From NCBI GenBank assembly GCA_002633025.1, contig NMRB01002225.1:1-64000 (forward strand): DNA of 64,000 nucleotides. Direction: 5' to 3'. Position 1 is the first letter of the stretch, and every line of letters starts with the position of its first letter. The notes beneath the pieces were generated by a model. It searched no databases. It was not told where the DNA came from and saw nothing but the letters and a program-made list of their open reading frames with translations. The DNA is from Notospermus geniculatus. Its lineage: Eukaryota; Nemertea; Pilidiophora; Heteronemertea; Lineidae. Below, in pieces: positions 1-11,505 of the stretch. The translations under genes and the position numbers were made by a program.

Positions 1-359
1 CCAGTCCACACATTTCACTCCACGCTGTAGGGTGTCATGTTGATTAACTTACTCAACTCAATCATTAACTTCATATTAAATCATTATCATCAGCTTTGAA
101 GACGGCATGATTTCCTGGAGTTAGCTCCAGGCAGCGAGAGGACGCATGACGTCAATGATGTTTTTCAGATAAGACTTCAAAGCTGGAGTCAAATGTGTCG
201 AACATTTGATGAGAAGAAATAGTGTTCATTTTCGATGATCAACTTCATCAGGTCGACAATTCTATCTCATCAAATCTGCATCATGTCAAAAAGTCTCACC
301 TGATGTGGCAGAGGTGTCCGCTAAGGGAGGTTCCACTGCATTTATGTTAAACACGAAAT
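1..359. other. No gene recognised
   Basis: AT-rich sequence leading into the minisatellite. I see no coding frame, RNA gene or clear repeat boundary here. Confidence 0.5.
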
Positions 360-568
360 AATTTCTGTTCAACAGAAATTAATTCTTGTTCAACAGTTAA
401 TTCTTGTTCAACAGAAGTTAATTCTTGTTCAACAGAAATTAATTCTTGTTCAACAGAAATTCATTCTTGCTCAACAGAAGTTATTTCCTGCTCAACAGAA
501 ATTGATTCTTGTTCAACAGAAGTTGATTCTTGTTCAACAGAAGTTGATTCTTGTTCACCAGAAATTGT
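360..568. repeat. 21-bp minisatellite, about ten units
   Basis: Units of the form TTCTTGTTCAACAGAAATTA repeat with a 20-21 bp period. Because the period is a multiple of three, both strands stay open and the minus strand would read as a heptapeptide repeat (consensus SVEQEST). There is no flanking coding context, so I treat it as non-coding tandem DNA. Confidence 0.8.
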
Positions 569-919
569 CCCATACTCGTAAGACCTGTGCTGTGCATTTA
601 CATTCCCTATTGATTTCAGGCATTCACATTTCCCTATTGACACTCATAAGTCTACACATACCACGTGGAACAGTTCGCAGCGTGGTTTCCATCCAAAACT
701 CTCACTCCAATGTTGATGGTCCCCACACTGTCAGCAATGCAACGAAAGTTATGTGATTGACAGAACACAAATATTATGATAAGATTATTCACGGGGAGAA
801 GATTCTGTTATGTTTGATGCAAATTTTTCAGATTCATTATATTTGCCAAGTGGCATTATAAATATCAACAGAAAAAGGAAGCCATAACAAAGCTATTCAG
901 AAAAAAGTTCACGTTGATG
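569..919. other. No gene recognised
   Basis: Unremarkable intergenic sequence between the minisatellite and the first hairpin repeat. Confidence 0.4.
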
Positions 920-1026
920 CATCCTCCCACAGCAGGGGTTTTACCTCCTTCCTCACCATCCACTCACACAGTCCTATGTGTGAGTATATGAAAAGGAGTG
1001 AGACCAAAGCCCTGCTGTCGGAGGAT
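920..1026. repeat. Short palindromic repeat, copy 1
   Basis: The two ends are inverted copies (CCTCCCACAGCAGGGGTTTT near the left end; the CCCTGCTGTCGGAGG type at the right end), with a second inverted core, ACTCACACA/TGTGTGAGT. The same hairpin recurs about 550 bp downstream in the same orientation, which points to a small foldback element family. Confidence 0.7.
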
Positions 1027-1472
1027 GACAGGGATGTAAAAATGGGGGTGATCATAATGACAATACATCACACTAAAAAAATGAATAAATGCACGTATGA
1101 AAAATAAATGACATCACTGATTGATGATTACATAATAGCACCCTTACATTGATGATTAAATGTGTCGAGGACCTCTCACCAGATTCACTTATAAAACCAT
1201 CACAAAGACAAGAAGAAGAAACTGGTCTAAAGTACAATGTAGGCCTACTCACTGCTGAGATGCAATGTGTAGGAACTGAATGATAAATGGTGGTCGTACT
1301 GCCTACATGTCTGTGTAGACAGACCGCCACAGGGTGTTTTAGGGTTTCAACCTAAGAACAGTAAAGGTGTTTCATGATGGGGTTCTATGCTGACCCTCTG
1401 CAAAGGTTCCTCTGGTAAGACAATAAAGACCTTTTACCCTTTGAGCCCTTATCTTGGACTGCATGATAGGAG

Positions 1473-1574
1473 ACACCCTCCCACAGCAAGGGTTTCACCT
1501 CGCTCCCATTCATCCACTCACACGTAGTGTGTGAGCGTACAAAGAGGAGCGAGACCAAAGCCCTGTTATGGGAG
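1473..1574. repeat. Short palindromic repeat, copy 2
   Basis: Diverged second copy of the 920-1026 hairpin: CCTCCCACAGCAAGGGTTT at the left, GCCCTGTTATGGGAG at the right, and the same ACTCACAC...GTGTGAG core. Confidence 0.7.
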
Positions 1575-2464
1575 ACGGGATAGAGGAAGATGCTCTTTCA
1601 CATTACTCTACAGACCTAACCTAAATTTTAATTACCACCACATGACCTTTAAGTTCATGCAACAATTATTTCAATAAATACGATGTATACAATGTATCAC
1701 ATATGTACCAACAAATATCAATGTTACTAGATTACTAATCCCATCACGCATTCGTTATCAGCAATTACTTAGAACTACAAAGTCAAAGTTTGAAATTACA
1801 AGTTTTGCTGTCACGTATTGGGTGCGTAGTAGAGTAAAGTAAATGGTTTTATTTAGTTTCCTACACAGTATCTACCAATGCATTTGTACAGCAGACGGAT
1901 AGTAAAAGCTTTTACTAGTTTTCCTACCACCACATACATGTACTACAGATACCATTGATGGTGTCCAACTTTCATTATGTATACTGTACATATTGAATAA
2001 TTTGAAATATCTACATAATCTCTAGTTTCTACGCCAAAGAATTATGCATATCAAATGAAATACCCTGTAAAATGATCGGACCTATACTTCATGAAACTCA
2101 GTGTTTGAAGGTGGCAGCTGGTGGACAAACATCCCCCCCCCCCCCNCCCCCCCCCCCCCCCGGCCATATTCCGGAAGGACCTGATGTCATAAGTGTAAAG
2201 CTTGATTCATACTTTTGTGGCGGCGTCTTCCGCCAGCACAATTTCGCGTCACGACAGCGTCACGCGTAGCATCACAAGTCTGTGGCGCGAAAAGTTAATT
2301 TGTGCCATAAATGATCATGCTGCGTGCTTGCACTCGACGTTACGTTGTGACGTCATGACGTTGTGGGAAAAACTAAATTGACCACCCTTACTAGTTCACT
2401 GTGGGCTTATTTGCCATAGTTACCAGCCCATTGTGTGCCCACTCATGTACTTGAACCGTGGTGA
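1575..2464. other. No gene recognised; cytosine run with an N
   Basis: No supported gene. A run of about 28 cytosines at 2,133-2,161 contains an N at 2,146, so its length is unreliable and frames through it should be ignored. Confidence 0.5.
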
Positions 2465-3100
2465 AAAAATAGTGCCAATGGCACTGTGCCCGCTTGGCTT
2501 GAAGCACAGTGGTGGGAATTATCAGCAACCCCATAAAAGCCATTTAGGTACAAACATGTGAAATTGCCATATTAATCTCTTGACTAAGAACATGCAAACC
2601 ATTAGAAAAAGAACCAATTTCGTAATTTCAGGTGAACTTTGACCTCTGTGATCTTGAAAAGTAGGTCAAATTAAAAACTCGGGTACTATATCTTATGTAT
2701 CCTTATTAGATATACCCATGAAAACAAGCACAGCATTGAACGTCCCCCGTCGCCCCGGGTGCAAGTCCGCTAGTCATGTATTTTGAAGATTCCATTCAGT
2801 ATTAATGGCACAATCACAGTTTCTGTGATTCGGCTTTTGGGCCCCCTGGTGGCAAAGTGGAAAATCAGATTTGGTCGATTCTTTGACGCGACACACCGTT
2901 GGCCCATGATACATCCCTCCACAAAATATCAACCCAAAATTTGCAGTCGTTCAGAAGTTACAGAGCAGAAGGGAACTTTGTGGATTTTACCAAGTGCCCC
3001 CTACAGGNGTACCGCCGTACGGACGCACGACAGACCACCACTAAATGACCCCAACCACAGCATAAGCCCTGCTGGGCCTTGCGGCCAAGCGGGCTAAAAA
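2465..3100. mobile_element. Repeat family A, copy 1 (non-coding, inverted ends)
   Basis: The element starts with AGTGCCAATGGCACTGTGCC, followed by TGCCCGCTTGGC, and ends with GCCAAGCGGGCT, its inverted counterpart, then AAAAA. Inside are a GACCTCTGTGATCTTGAAAA motif, a GTACG-rich stretch and ACGACAGACCACCAC. A co-linear copy lies at 16,861-17,528 and a partial one at 51,188-51,605. It has no coding capacity, so it is a non-autonomous dispersed repeat. Confidence 0.75.
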
Positions 3101-3175
3101 CTGAAAATATGTTTAGTCGTTTCTGTGGTCGCCTAGAAAATCGCTCGAAAAATCGCTCGTGTGCGCCATGCTTAA
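3101..3175. mobile_element. Partial MITE ending at TTAA
   Basis: Contains GAAAATCGCTCGAAAAATCG and GTGTGCGCCATGC, then TTAA at 3,172-3,175. This is one end of the MITE family found intact at 35,992-36,222; the other end is missing. Confidence 0.65.
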
Positions 3176-3735
3176 GACGCCGCGCGGTAAGACCAACCCT
3201 CGTCGACCACCTCATTGAATAGGACAACATTGATTGGCTCTCGCGGACCTAACAATGTCAACGACTCGCCCTGCCTCCTCTACAATGACTATGAATGACC
3301 AGCGCCAGAAGGGCTATGCGAGCGAATAGTACAAAGTCGGCACTGTACAATATTAAACTCACGCTGGCATTTTGAGTCTACCACATGTACATGTATACTG
3401 GAACAATAAATGCGAGGCGCGCGGGCCGCGCGCGCTGCTCGTTAATTATGGCAAACAATAGAAGGGCGGCTCAACAGGCGGCGCGTTTGGGATACCAAGA
3501 TGGGGGATTGATCGCCCGTCTCATTGATTACTCTTCCAAAGAAAACAGATTCTAACACACCGGTCGCATGGGGGCGTTGAAGTCCAGCAGGAACGATCGA
3601 GCTGGTCATTCATTGCCATTGTCATCGTAAGCGGGGCGAGTATGGTATTGTTAGGTCAGCGAGAGCCAATCATGGTTGTCCTATTCAATAAAGTGGTCGA
3701 GGAGGGTTGGGCTTACCGCGTTGTGTCAGCGCGCG
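3176..3735. mobile_element. Inverted-repeat element with about 125-bp arms
   Basis: The left arm (about 3,176-3,300) and right arm (about 3,608-3,735) are inverted copies, sharing GATTGGCTCTCGC, TTGAATAGGACAAC and CCAACCCTC as complements. The spacer has no coding frame. It abuts the TTAA-ended fragment at 3,172. Confidence 0.75.
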
Positions 3736-3791
3736 CGTCTTTTTATGAAAGAAACCTATTGAGTTTTGTCGCAAATGTGCGCGTGGCTTAA

Positions 3792-4372
3792 GCTGTGTTT
3801 ACCTGACATCCGTTATCCATTATGCGATACGACGTAACGATATGCGAAATCGAATTTGATCGCTCCAAGCCATTTTTCAATGCTCATTTATCGGCACGCG
3901 TTATCCGTTTTCCGTTTTGCGATACGACGTTATCCGATAAAAACGTTTGCTCCATGTAGCGATGGAGGTACATGTACGCATGTACGTATCGGATGCGACA
4001 TAGATGTCACGTCGCACAGCAGCCATGGCTTTCTTTTGTTTTCTGCTAAAGCCTAGGTTACCAATCCACCGAGCCCCGTACGATTTTCCCCACCCGGCGG
4101 CTTGGCGTGGATTTTAGAGACTGAAACACGGATCTAAGATGAATTATGGCAAAATCGCCTCAATAGATAAGCGGAAATTTGACTGGATCAAACTGGGCAC
4201 CGTAGAAATTGGCCAAAATGTATGTTTTTACTCGCCGTACGGGCCCCCGAGAGGATATGTGACGGGGAAATATCGCAACTTATAACGCAGGCAGGTAAAC
4301 AGAACACACGTTTTATATCGCATATCGGTCTCGCGTCTGGCATATCGCATATCAGATGTCAGCTAACACGGC
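3792..4372. mobile_element. Non-autonomous element flanked by TTAA/TTAT
   Basis: The left terminus GCTGTGTTTACCTGACATC after TTAA (3,788-3,791) matches the inverted right terminus near 4,353-4,372, which is followed by TTAT. Internal motifs such as TATGCGATA repeat on both arms. No coding frame is convincing. Confidence 0.55.
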
Positions 4373-4470
4373 TTATCCTTAAAATTATGTGTACGTCACT
4401 ACATTTCCATGACTGGCACGCAGCACGTTTTACAGTTGACCATGGCGACTAGGCAGGCTCGTCTTCGTTC

Positions 4471-4607
4471 TTAAAGGCCTGAGTTCACATGTGCGTTTTA
4501 CGCCGCGTTTTGACGCTTCGCCCATTGTTTGGAAGCAGAGCGGCGAAAATAACAACAGATTTAACGCATCACGCAGCGTAAAACGCATATGTGGACACAA
4601 GCCCTAA
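4471..4607. mobile_element. Short palindromic MITE
   Basis: Begins TTAA-AGGCCTGAGTTCACATG and ends with GTGGACACAAGCCC, so the ends are inverted around GCGTTTTACGC/GCGTAAAACGC. The right target site has decayed. Confidence 0.6.
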
Positions 4608-4944
4608 TATGCAGAGCCTGTCCGGCTTGAATTCAAAGCGGGATCGTTCCGGGTCAAGCTCGGTACGCTTCAACCGAGGGGTGGGGTTGGGGGTGGGGTG
4701 GAGGGGGTGTAAAAAGGCTTTTGTTTTCCAAGAGGTACGCCGAGTTTCTGGGCACCTTCACTTTCCAGGAACACATAGATCTCTGTTCAACCGAGATAAA
4801 CAGAATGTTGGAAGGGTTACTGATCTCTACACTGTACAGAAACCCTTTAAGGCCAAATCCCGATGTTCGTTCAGTCTGCACTGAACAGGTTGAAATATAC
4901 ATGTACATGTAAAATAAAATACGGGTCATAGCTGGTTAATGCAC

Positions 4945-5548
4945 TCTAAAACATTTCTCGTCGTACTGACAAGCTGGAACTCGTTCTCAGCCATATGCTT
5001 AAATTGACAGGGTCTATCTTGTCAATTGACAAGTTTTCAACTTGTCATCCTCGGCTAAAGACATCTTATCATTGAAACAAATACATCTTGTCATTCAGGC
5101 TAAACGAAAATTAAAAATTATGCACCAAGAGACTGTTATACGGCAGTTACAAGTAGGCCTACTAACAACAGGTGGACAGAAAAACCCTACGTAATTTCAG
5201 AGCATGCGACGGGATTCGAACCTACGACCTATGAAACACACAAACTACTAGACGTAACCCCTAAACCCACGCGGCTAATGAGGCAACGATGGTGACGGCA
5301 TGCTTAGAGTCTGAAATTGATCGATGGATGTGAGGGAAGCGCAGGCGCAATAATGTCCTGCCACCTGCAACTTATCGCCATAACTAGAGATCTTGTCAAC
5401 TGGACAAACTGAACTCGCCACGGAGATGTGCGACTCGCCATGACAAGTAAATCGTGTCATGAATGACGTAACTCGTCAGACTGACTAAAGCACCTCGTCA
5501 ATATTCGCAGACAAGTTGCGGTGACAAGAATTTTTTAAGAGTGTGCGA
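4945..5548. mobile_element. Inverted-repeat element with tRNA-like insert
   Basis: The ends are imperfect inverted repeats (GCACTCTAAAACATTTCTCG at the left; AAGAATTTTTTAAGAGTGTGC-type at the right). The middle is rich in GACAAGT/ACTTGTC motifs. A tRNA-like segment lies inside on the minus strand. Confidence 0.5.
5202..5281 (-). repeat. tRNA-like sequence (SINE head or pseudo-tRNA)
   Basis: On the minus strand there is a box-A-like TTAGCCGCGTGGGTTTAGG followed about 45 bp later by a box-B-like GGTTCGAATCC. The anticodon stem cannot be closed well, so this looks like a polymerase III promoter relic rather than a working tRNA. Confidence 0.5.
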
Positions 5549-7573
5549 GCCTTCGTGGATATAATATTCGGCGTCGAGTTTCACCAGCCAGGGCAATAGG
5601 AGCTCTCAGTAGGAGTCGCTACGGTCCAATTGAATGCACGGTAGACCATTCATGGTTGATTGAACACCAATCGCGGTGTACATATTATATTTAACGGTCA
5701 CCTGAAAGGCATTTCATGATTTTTTCTCTCTGAAAAGTGGTTCGAGTAAAAAACAATTCAGTGAAAGTTGCATGAAGATTGGGCCATTAATTACAGTGTT
5801 ATACCAAATTTAAGATGTTGTTTTTACATGACAACCAACAACTTGGCATCGATGGTTGTCCAGGCGGTGGGTTCATGAGGTCAAATCTGCTATCCAGAAA
5901 TCCAAATAGTGCCCTCAGAATAGGAAATACCTGCAGTACGACTGACTGAACAAGAAAAATACATCAAAACTACACCAAACTGCCCACGTTAAATGAGTTA
6001 TTTTAATGTTTTTTATATGTTAAAAAATCCAATGACATCAAATGTGCTATTCTCCGCTGCCTGACCTGGTTGCCAAGGTGTGTAGTGATCCTTTTTAAAT
6101 TCCCATAACTTGGAAATGGGTGATCCGATTTTCATGCGGTTTTCAGTTTCATGCTGCCTGATTAATGCTCCACAGTACTGCGCAGAAAACCAGAAGTGGA
6201 TGAAACGCTTTCAGGTAACCTTTAATTGGCCCGCTGGAACTTTGCTACCGTCTTTTGGGGATCCGCGCGGCTGACTGTTATTTGTACACGACGATGCCTA
6301 TTCTTGATAAATTGGTCTACCTTTCATTTGACCGTTAAAGCCACACTGTATTGAATTCAGAAAGTGCTTACGTCCTCCGACGTTAGTGTAGTGTAAAATG
6401 TACTATGGTCTATCTGAATGCATTAGAGGTCTGCCTGCAGTTTTTTCGTTGTGTGCTGAAAACTAGGTCTTGATGCTTTGAAGTACGTATCAAGGCAAGC
6501 ATTTTGGGGACTTTCGGGAGACTATGGGACTTCCACCTGCACTCTCATAACACTTTGAAAATATCGTAAAATTCAATACTGTGAGGCTTTAAGAACACTG
6601 TACAACAGGATCAATATTGGCGTACATGGCGAATGGCATACTCGTAACAAAAGCTCATAAGCGTCTTCCTATTCAATAATACCAAGAAAAAATTACTTCT
6701 ATTCGCAGACCGATCTTCATCAAGAAACGCCACATGTACAGTCATGTTTCGTATATCTGGTGATTTAAAAAAATGTTTCGAAATTTAAGGGTTAATAACT
6801 TTCTTGGTAATTAACGTAATTAACCTGCGTCATTTACAAACGTCGGAAGGAAGTTGAAAAACATCGCTAACCCATTTCAAAGAGGCTCCAGTACGCACAT
6901 ACCAAAATATATCATGTTATGAATTGTCCCACGATGTTAAGAATCGCTAAAAGTATAACCATAGCCAGCTTGAAATAATCAAATACCGGTACCTACAAGA
7001 AAATGACGAAATTATTTCCCCCGTTGGGGTTTTTCAGCAACTGACTGGTTTTTGTCATGGCATGGCACCATTTGCAAGCGATGTGATATGCAATGAATAA
7101 TAACCGAATCTGCAGGCAGATGGCACCACATTAGGAAAGCATAAATGTATATTTCCCCATTTTCCTCAGTTCCCCACTACTACGTGGTGAAATCAGGACG
7201 GATTATCTATACTATAATGGACGGTAGCCATGTTGGATTTTGTTATCAACCTGAGTTGACCTGTTATCTGCTATACCTTGCTATGTAATGACTGTACCCA
7301 GTTACGGTGGACCGGACTCTCTGCCCTATCTCCTCCTTAGTTAGGGCTTGAAGCCTACAAAGAGCGGCATATGTGTACAGTACAATAGGAGGAGCATGTT
7401 TTACGATATTTTGCTCTTAAAAGAAATGCTGGTTTGTATGAAAAAGAGAGAAAATCAGATGAGTGGTCACCTGCGCTGCCATCTACAAGAATGGCAGTGA
7501 CCTACCTCCAACAACGGTGGGATGCATGCCGCGAGAACCTAGCTATCATGAATCTGGGTCACCGTGGCATTAG
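5549..7573. other. No gene recognised
   Basis: About 2 kb without a coding frame, RNA gene or clear element ends that I can support. Confidence 0.5.
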
Positions 7574-8497
7574 CCTCACAACAATCAAAACTTCTCTTCA
7601 TGGAAATAAACGGGTGACTTTGAGAGCAAAACTGCCCGATCAACAAAGCATATTCATATCCCATCCACAACCTGATTTGACACACAACTTTTTGGGAGGC
7701 TGCAAAAACAATGTTATCGTCATCAAATCGACTTGCTATTTCACACACATACGTACAGACGTGTGACTTTGAGAGCAAAACCGCCCGCAACAAAGCATAT
7801 TCATATCCCATCCACAACCTGATCTGACACACAACCTTTTTGGGAGGCTGCAAAAACAATGTTATCGTCATCAAATCGAACTTGATATTTCACAGACATA
7901 CGTACAGACGTATACTTTAACATATAAAAATGGTCTCACAACAATCAAAACTTCTCTTCATGGAAATAAACGCGTGACTTTGAGAGCAAAACTGCCCGAT
8001 CAACAAAGCATATTCATATCCCATCCACAACCTGATTTGACACACAACTTTTTTGGGAGGCTGCAAAAACAATGTTATCGTCATCAAATCGACTTGATAT
8101 TTCACAGACATAGGCTACGTACAGACATATACTTTAACATATAAAAATAGTCTCACAACAATCAAAACTTATCTTCATGGAAATAAACGGGTGACTTTGA
8201 GAGCAAAACTGCCCGATCAACAAAGCATTCATATCCCATCCACAACCTGATTTGACACACAACTTTTTTGGGAGGCTGCAAAAACAATGTTATCGTCATC
8301 AAATCGACTTGATATTTCACACACATACGTACAGACATATACTTTAACATATAAAAATAGTCTCACAACAATCAAAACTTCTCTTCATGGAAATAAACGG
8401 GGGACTTTGAGAGCAAAATTGCCCGATCAACAAATCAAATCGACTTGATATTTCACACACTTACGTACAGACATATACTTTAACATATAAAAATAGG
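7574..8497. repeat. Tandem array of about 210-bp units (4-5 copies)
   Basis: Each unit carries, in order, CTCACAACAATCAAAACTTC, ATGGAAATAAACG, CTTTGAGAGCAAAACTGCCC, ATATCCCATCCACAACCTGA, TTGGGAGGCTGCAAAAACAA, TATCGTCATCAAATCGACTT and ACTTTAACATATAAAAAT. Units start near 7,574, 7,760 (shortened), 7,931, 8,150 and 8,361 (internally deleted). The short open frames on both strands are by-products of the repeat. Confidence 0.9.
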
Positions 8498-8885
8498 AGA
8501 TTTGGCTGATTGTGTAATAAACCAGACGTGATGCTGCTGTTTAGAAAGTAAAAACTCCTCCCTACTCATGAATTTGACGGTTAACGATTAATAAATTAAT
8601 AAACTATAGTTTATTGATGAGTTTATTTTGGAGAGCTCATTAATAAAGCAACAGACCCTCTACCAAAGAATATTCTAGACAAACTAACTCCCTCAAAATG
8701 GGCTCGCCACGGGTCAATATGCTAGTGTCATTAATGTTTTTAATGCAAATTTACCATTAAACGTTGCGATATACAGTGTATTTTTTAAAAAGGAAACCGA
8801 GATTAATTTGGTACTTTCTTGGACATGGATAAATATTTTGGAAATTGGCAACTACCATTTATTACCTAATGATGTCCTCTTTCTT

Positions 8886-9774
8886 GTTATTTGTTTTCTG
8901 TATCGTATTATGTTACCACCAACCTCGTGTACTTTCACTTGTTTATACAATTTTCCTTATTTAAATCCTTCACTGGGCCAGTAATGCCTCGGCTTCGGCC
9001 CAGTGCTTCATGTAAATTTTATTAAGACCGCCCCATCAATGGGGCGGTCTTCCTTGTTTTTACTGAATTTCTCTCTCTCTCTCTGGATCTCTCCATCCAA
9101 TCTGCGGTTTCACCATGATAACTAACGAAAAACACCATGTATCATGGTAAAACTTTCAGGAATTATAGATATGCACATTACACAGAACCCTATTGATTCT
9201 TGGAGTCATCCGTGTACAAATAGTGAATTTGGGTGAAATTTGTCATTTTTTTTCGAACTGTTGACTGAAATGCCATCTTCAGGCAATTCATAGTACTATT
9301 ACTATCACATACATACAGCATTCAGCTAACATTACACATGTGCATAGTTTGTCCATGTATGCTGAAGATGGCGTTGTGATCACCCTGGACTGGTTCCTAC
9401 ATTTATCTTGATTGATTATTCAATGGATGTGGGGAAGAGTCAGTCCCTTTCTGGTCCGCCACATACCTGTTATTGGACCCTGTTGGCAGTACACAGCACA
9501 TAGTTCAGTTTATCACTGAATAGTAGTGACAGCTTCTCCTTCTGAAGTTAGTAGGGAGAAGTCAAGTCTCCCTCTTTGGAAAAAAGTCCCCCTGCTTTTA
9601 GGAATGGGAGACGTTTATTCTCCCTATTTCAAAAACCTGGCACCAACCCTGGCCGTTCGATAATTCTCGATCAATCAACTGTGTCTTAGCTCCTAATTTC
9701 CAAGGGCGGTCTTTCAAATTGACTGGTAAGTCAATTTCTAGTTTTTGTAATAAACTCTTATCAATCAATCAATC
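8886..9774 (+). mobile_element. Non-LTR retroposon 3' piece with perfect 14-bp TSD
   Basis: The insertion is bounded by identical ATGTCCTCTTTCTT at 8,872-8,885 and 9,775-9,788. It ends in AATAAACTCTTA and a TCAA-type short repeat, as expected of a LINE tail. It carries two GC-rich hairpins (CACTGGGCC...GGCCCAGTG near 8,971-9,005; GACCGCCCCAT...ATGGGGCGGTC near 9,027-9,052). The uninterrupted target is preserved in the opposite palindrome arm at about 11,385. No reverse transcriptase remains, so it is a 5'-truncated copy. Confidence 0.85.
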
Positions 9775-9815
9775 ATGTCCTCTTTCTTATGACACCAAGA
9801 AATCCAATTTACTGT

Positions 9816-10270
9816 CACAGATGACTGAGCACAGTTCAATCAACCATGTCAGAACTGGTGTTGCACCAGATTCACCGCAGCCATGGCAGCCTAACTCCGA
9901 CAATTTTCATACCCAAAAAAGAAGAAAGTCCGGTGTGTCCTAAAAAAATTTTTATTCAGTGATTTAACATTTGGGTGCTTGTTCCCGTCCAAATGCATCT
10001 GCTACTTGCTGGAGGCTTCCAGTCCTCAACACTCTGTTACCACAAACACACGCTGCTCAGTTGGAAGTTGCATTTTGTCGGTCTGAGAAAATGATCAACA
10101 TTTCCAACCTTTAAGAAGGGTGAAATGTGTAACATGCAGAGGATTACATAATTTGGACGCCCAACAAAAGCCCCGCACTGGGCAGACAAGATTCATTACC
10201 AAAACATCTATCTGGTGCAAGACCAGTTCCGACATGGTTGATTGAACTGCTTCGTGCTCAGTCATCACAT
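9816..10270. mobile_element. MITE nested in the palindrome's left arm
   Basis: The ends are inverted (GATGACTGAGCAC, AGTTCAATCAACCATGTC and TTGCACCAGAT at the left; complements at the right, near 10,212-10,268). It interrupts the left-arm match to the 11.1-11.5 kb arm, so it inserted after the palindrome formed. Confidence 0.7.
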
Positions 10271-11505
10271 CTTCGATGATCGAAGGCCGATCTCCTCACC
10301 ACTACGTTACATCGCACATCATCCTTCGAGAAATTGACCGGTCCACCATGTCCACGGCGTATCTGCCGCCTCGAGAAGAAGAGGCCAATCAGAATCGGTG
10401 TTGTAAAAGGGGCTGGAAGGTGAAACATCAAAAAGTCCAGTTCTGCGCCTGTAAGAGGGGATATGAGTAATGGTTGGAATTTCCATAACAAAAATGAATA
10501 GAAAAACATTCCAGTGACCCTGGCTGATCCATTTCTGACTTGACCTTATGATGATGAGTTCAATAGTTAGGGAATAGGGCTTTATTGACCATCCATGGGG
10601 TGGGTTGCATAATCTTTGCCAGTCATTTCCTTTCAGACTAGGTCAGACCAGGCTAGTGAATCAATGAATGAAAAGGTGACAATAGCCCTGATTGCCAACA
10701 CCTCTCTGGTCACAGGCCACTCATGATAAAATTGACTAACAATTGAATGGACCTGTCCATTTTCCTAGGCCTGACCAACATTCCACGAAGTGTTATGTCA
10801 GTGTTATGGTGTGCTGATTATGGCAAGAATATTTGGCTCTTCTATCCATGGTTTACACCCAAAGTGGTGTCTTCTTCAAAGTCCTTTTTTCATTAAAACA
10901 AAATATTTTTCTTTTATTTTAGAGTTTTAATCCAAAGATAAGCCCCTGCTTAAACTGCCTACCAATTCTTGCCAAAATATAACATCATTTTCACTGATTT
11001 TTCTGCAGCTGAAAAATCCATTGTTTAATTTAATTAGGTCATAACCATGCAATTATTCCATGTTACCCAAAAGTGATGTCTCCACCCTATGATGCATCAT
11101 CCCTGCAAGTTTGAAGTCTGTATGACTTACAGGCGCAGAACTGGACTTTTTGATTTTTCACCTTCCAGCCCCTTTAAATCGTGGTACAAAGAGTGGTAGC
11201 CGAAGACCCGATATAAAGTGCAATATGATTGGTCGACCGGTAAAGTTGGCATCGTGCCAAGATACGCCGCCGACTGGTCTATTTCTCAAAGGGTGATGTG
11301 CGAGGTAACGCAGTGGAGAGCAGATCGGCCTTCGATTATCGAAGATGAGTCATCAGTGACAGTAAATTGGATTCCTTGGTAAGAACGAGGACATCATTAG
11401 GTAATAAACTGTAGTTACCAATTTCCAAAATATTTAGGCCATGTCCAAGAAATTAACAAATTAATCTCAGTTTCCTTGTTTTTTAAAAACACTGTATACA
11501 GTGTA

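Larger units (their letters stand above)
8767..11505. mobile_element. Large palindromic element, left arm interrupted twice
   Basis: The right arm (about 11,125-11,505) is matched in inverse order by three left-arm blocks: 8,767-8,885, 9,789-9,830 and 10,258-10,460. Shared segments include TTACCTAATGATGTCCTC, AATCCAATTTACTGTCAC and CGAAGGCCGATCT with their complements. The gaps between left blocks are younger insertions (8,886-9,774 and about 9,820-10,268). The unpaired centre is 10,460-11,125. No transposase is visible. Confidence 0.8.

Noticed and set aside
461-643. Open frame with SVEQE repeats
   Set aside because: It is the translation of a 21-bp minisatellite; the opposite strand is also open and there is no gene context.
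2133-2161. Proline-rich frame through the cytosine run
   Set aside because: The run contains an N and is a homopolymer of uncertain length.
7539-8350. Several related minus-strand proteins (LWMGYEYALL-like)
   Set aside because: They arise from the 210-bp tandem units; frames break between units and there is no start or splice logic.
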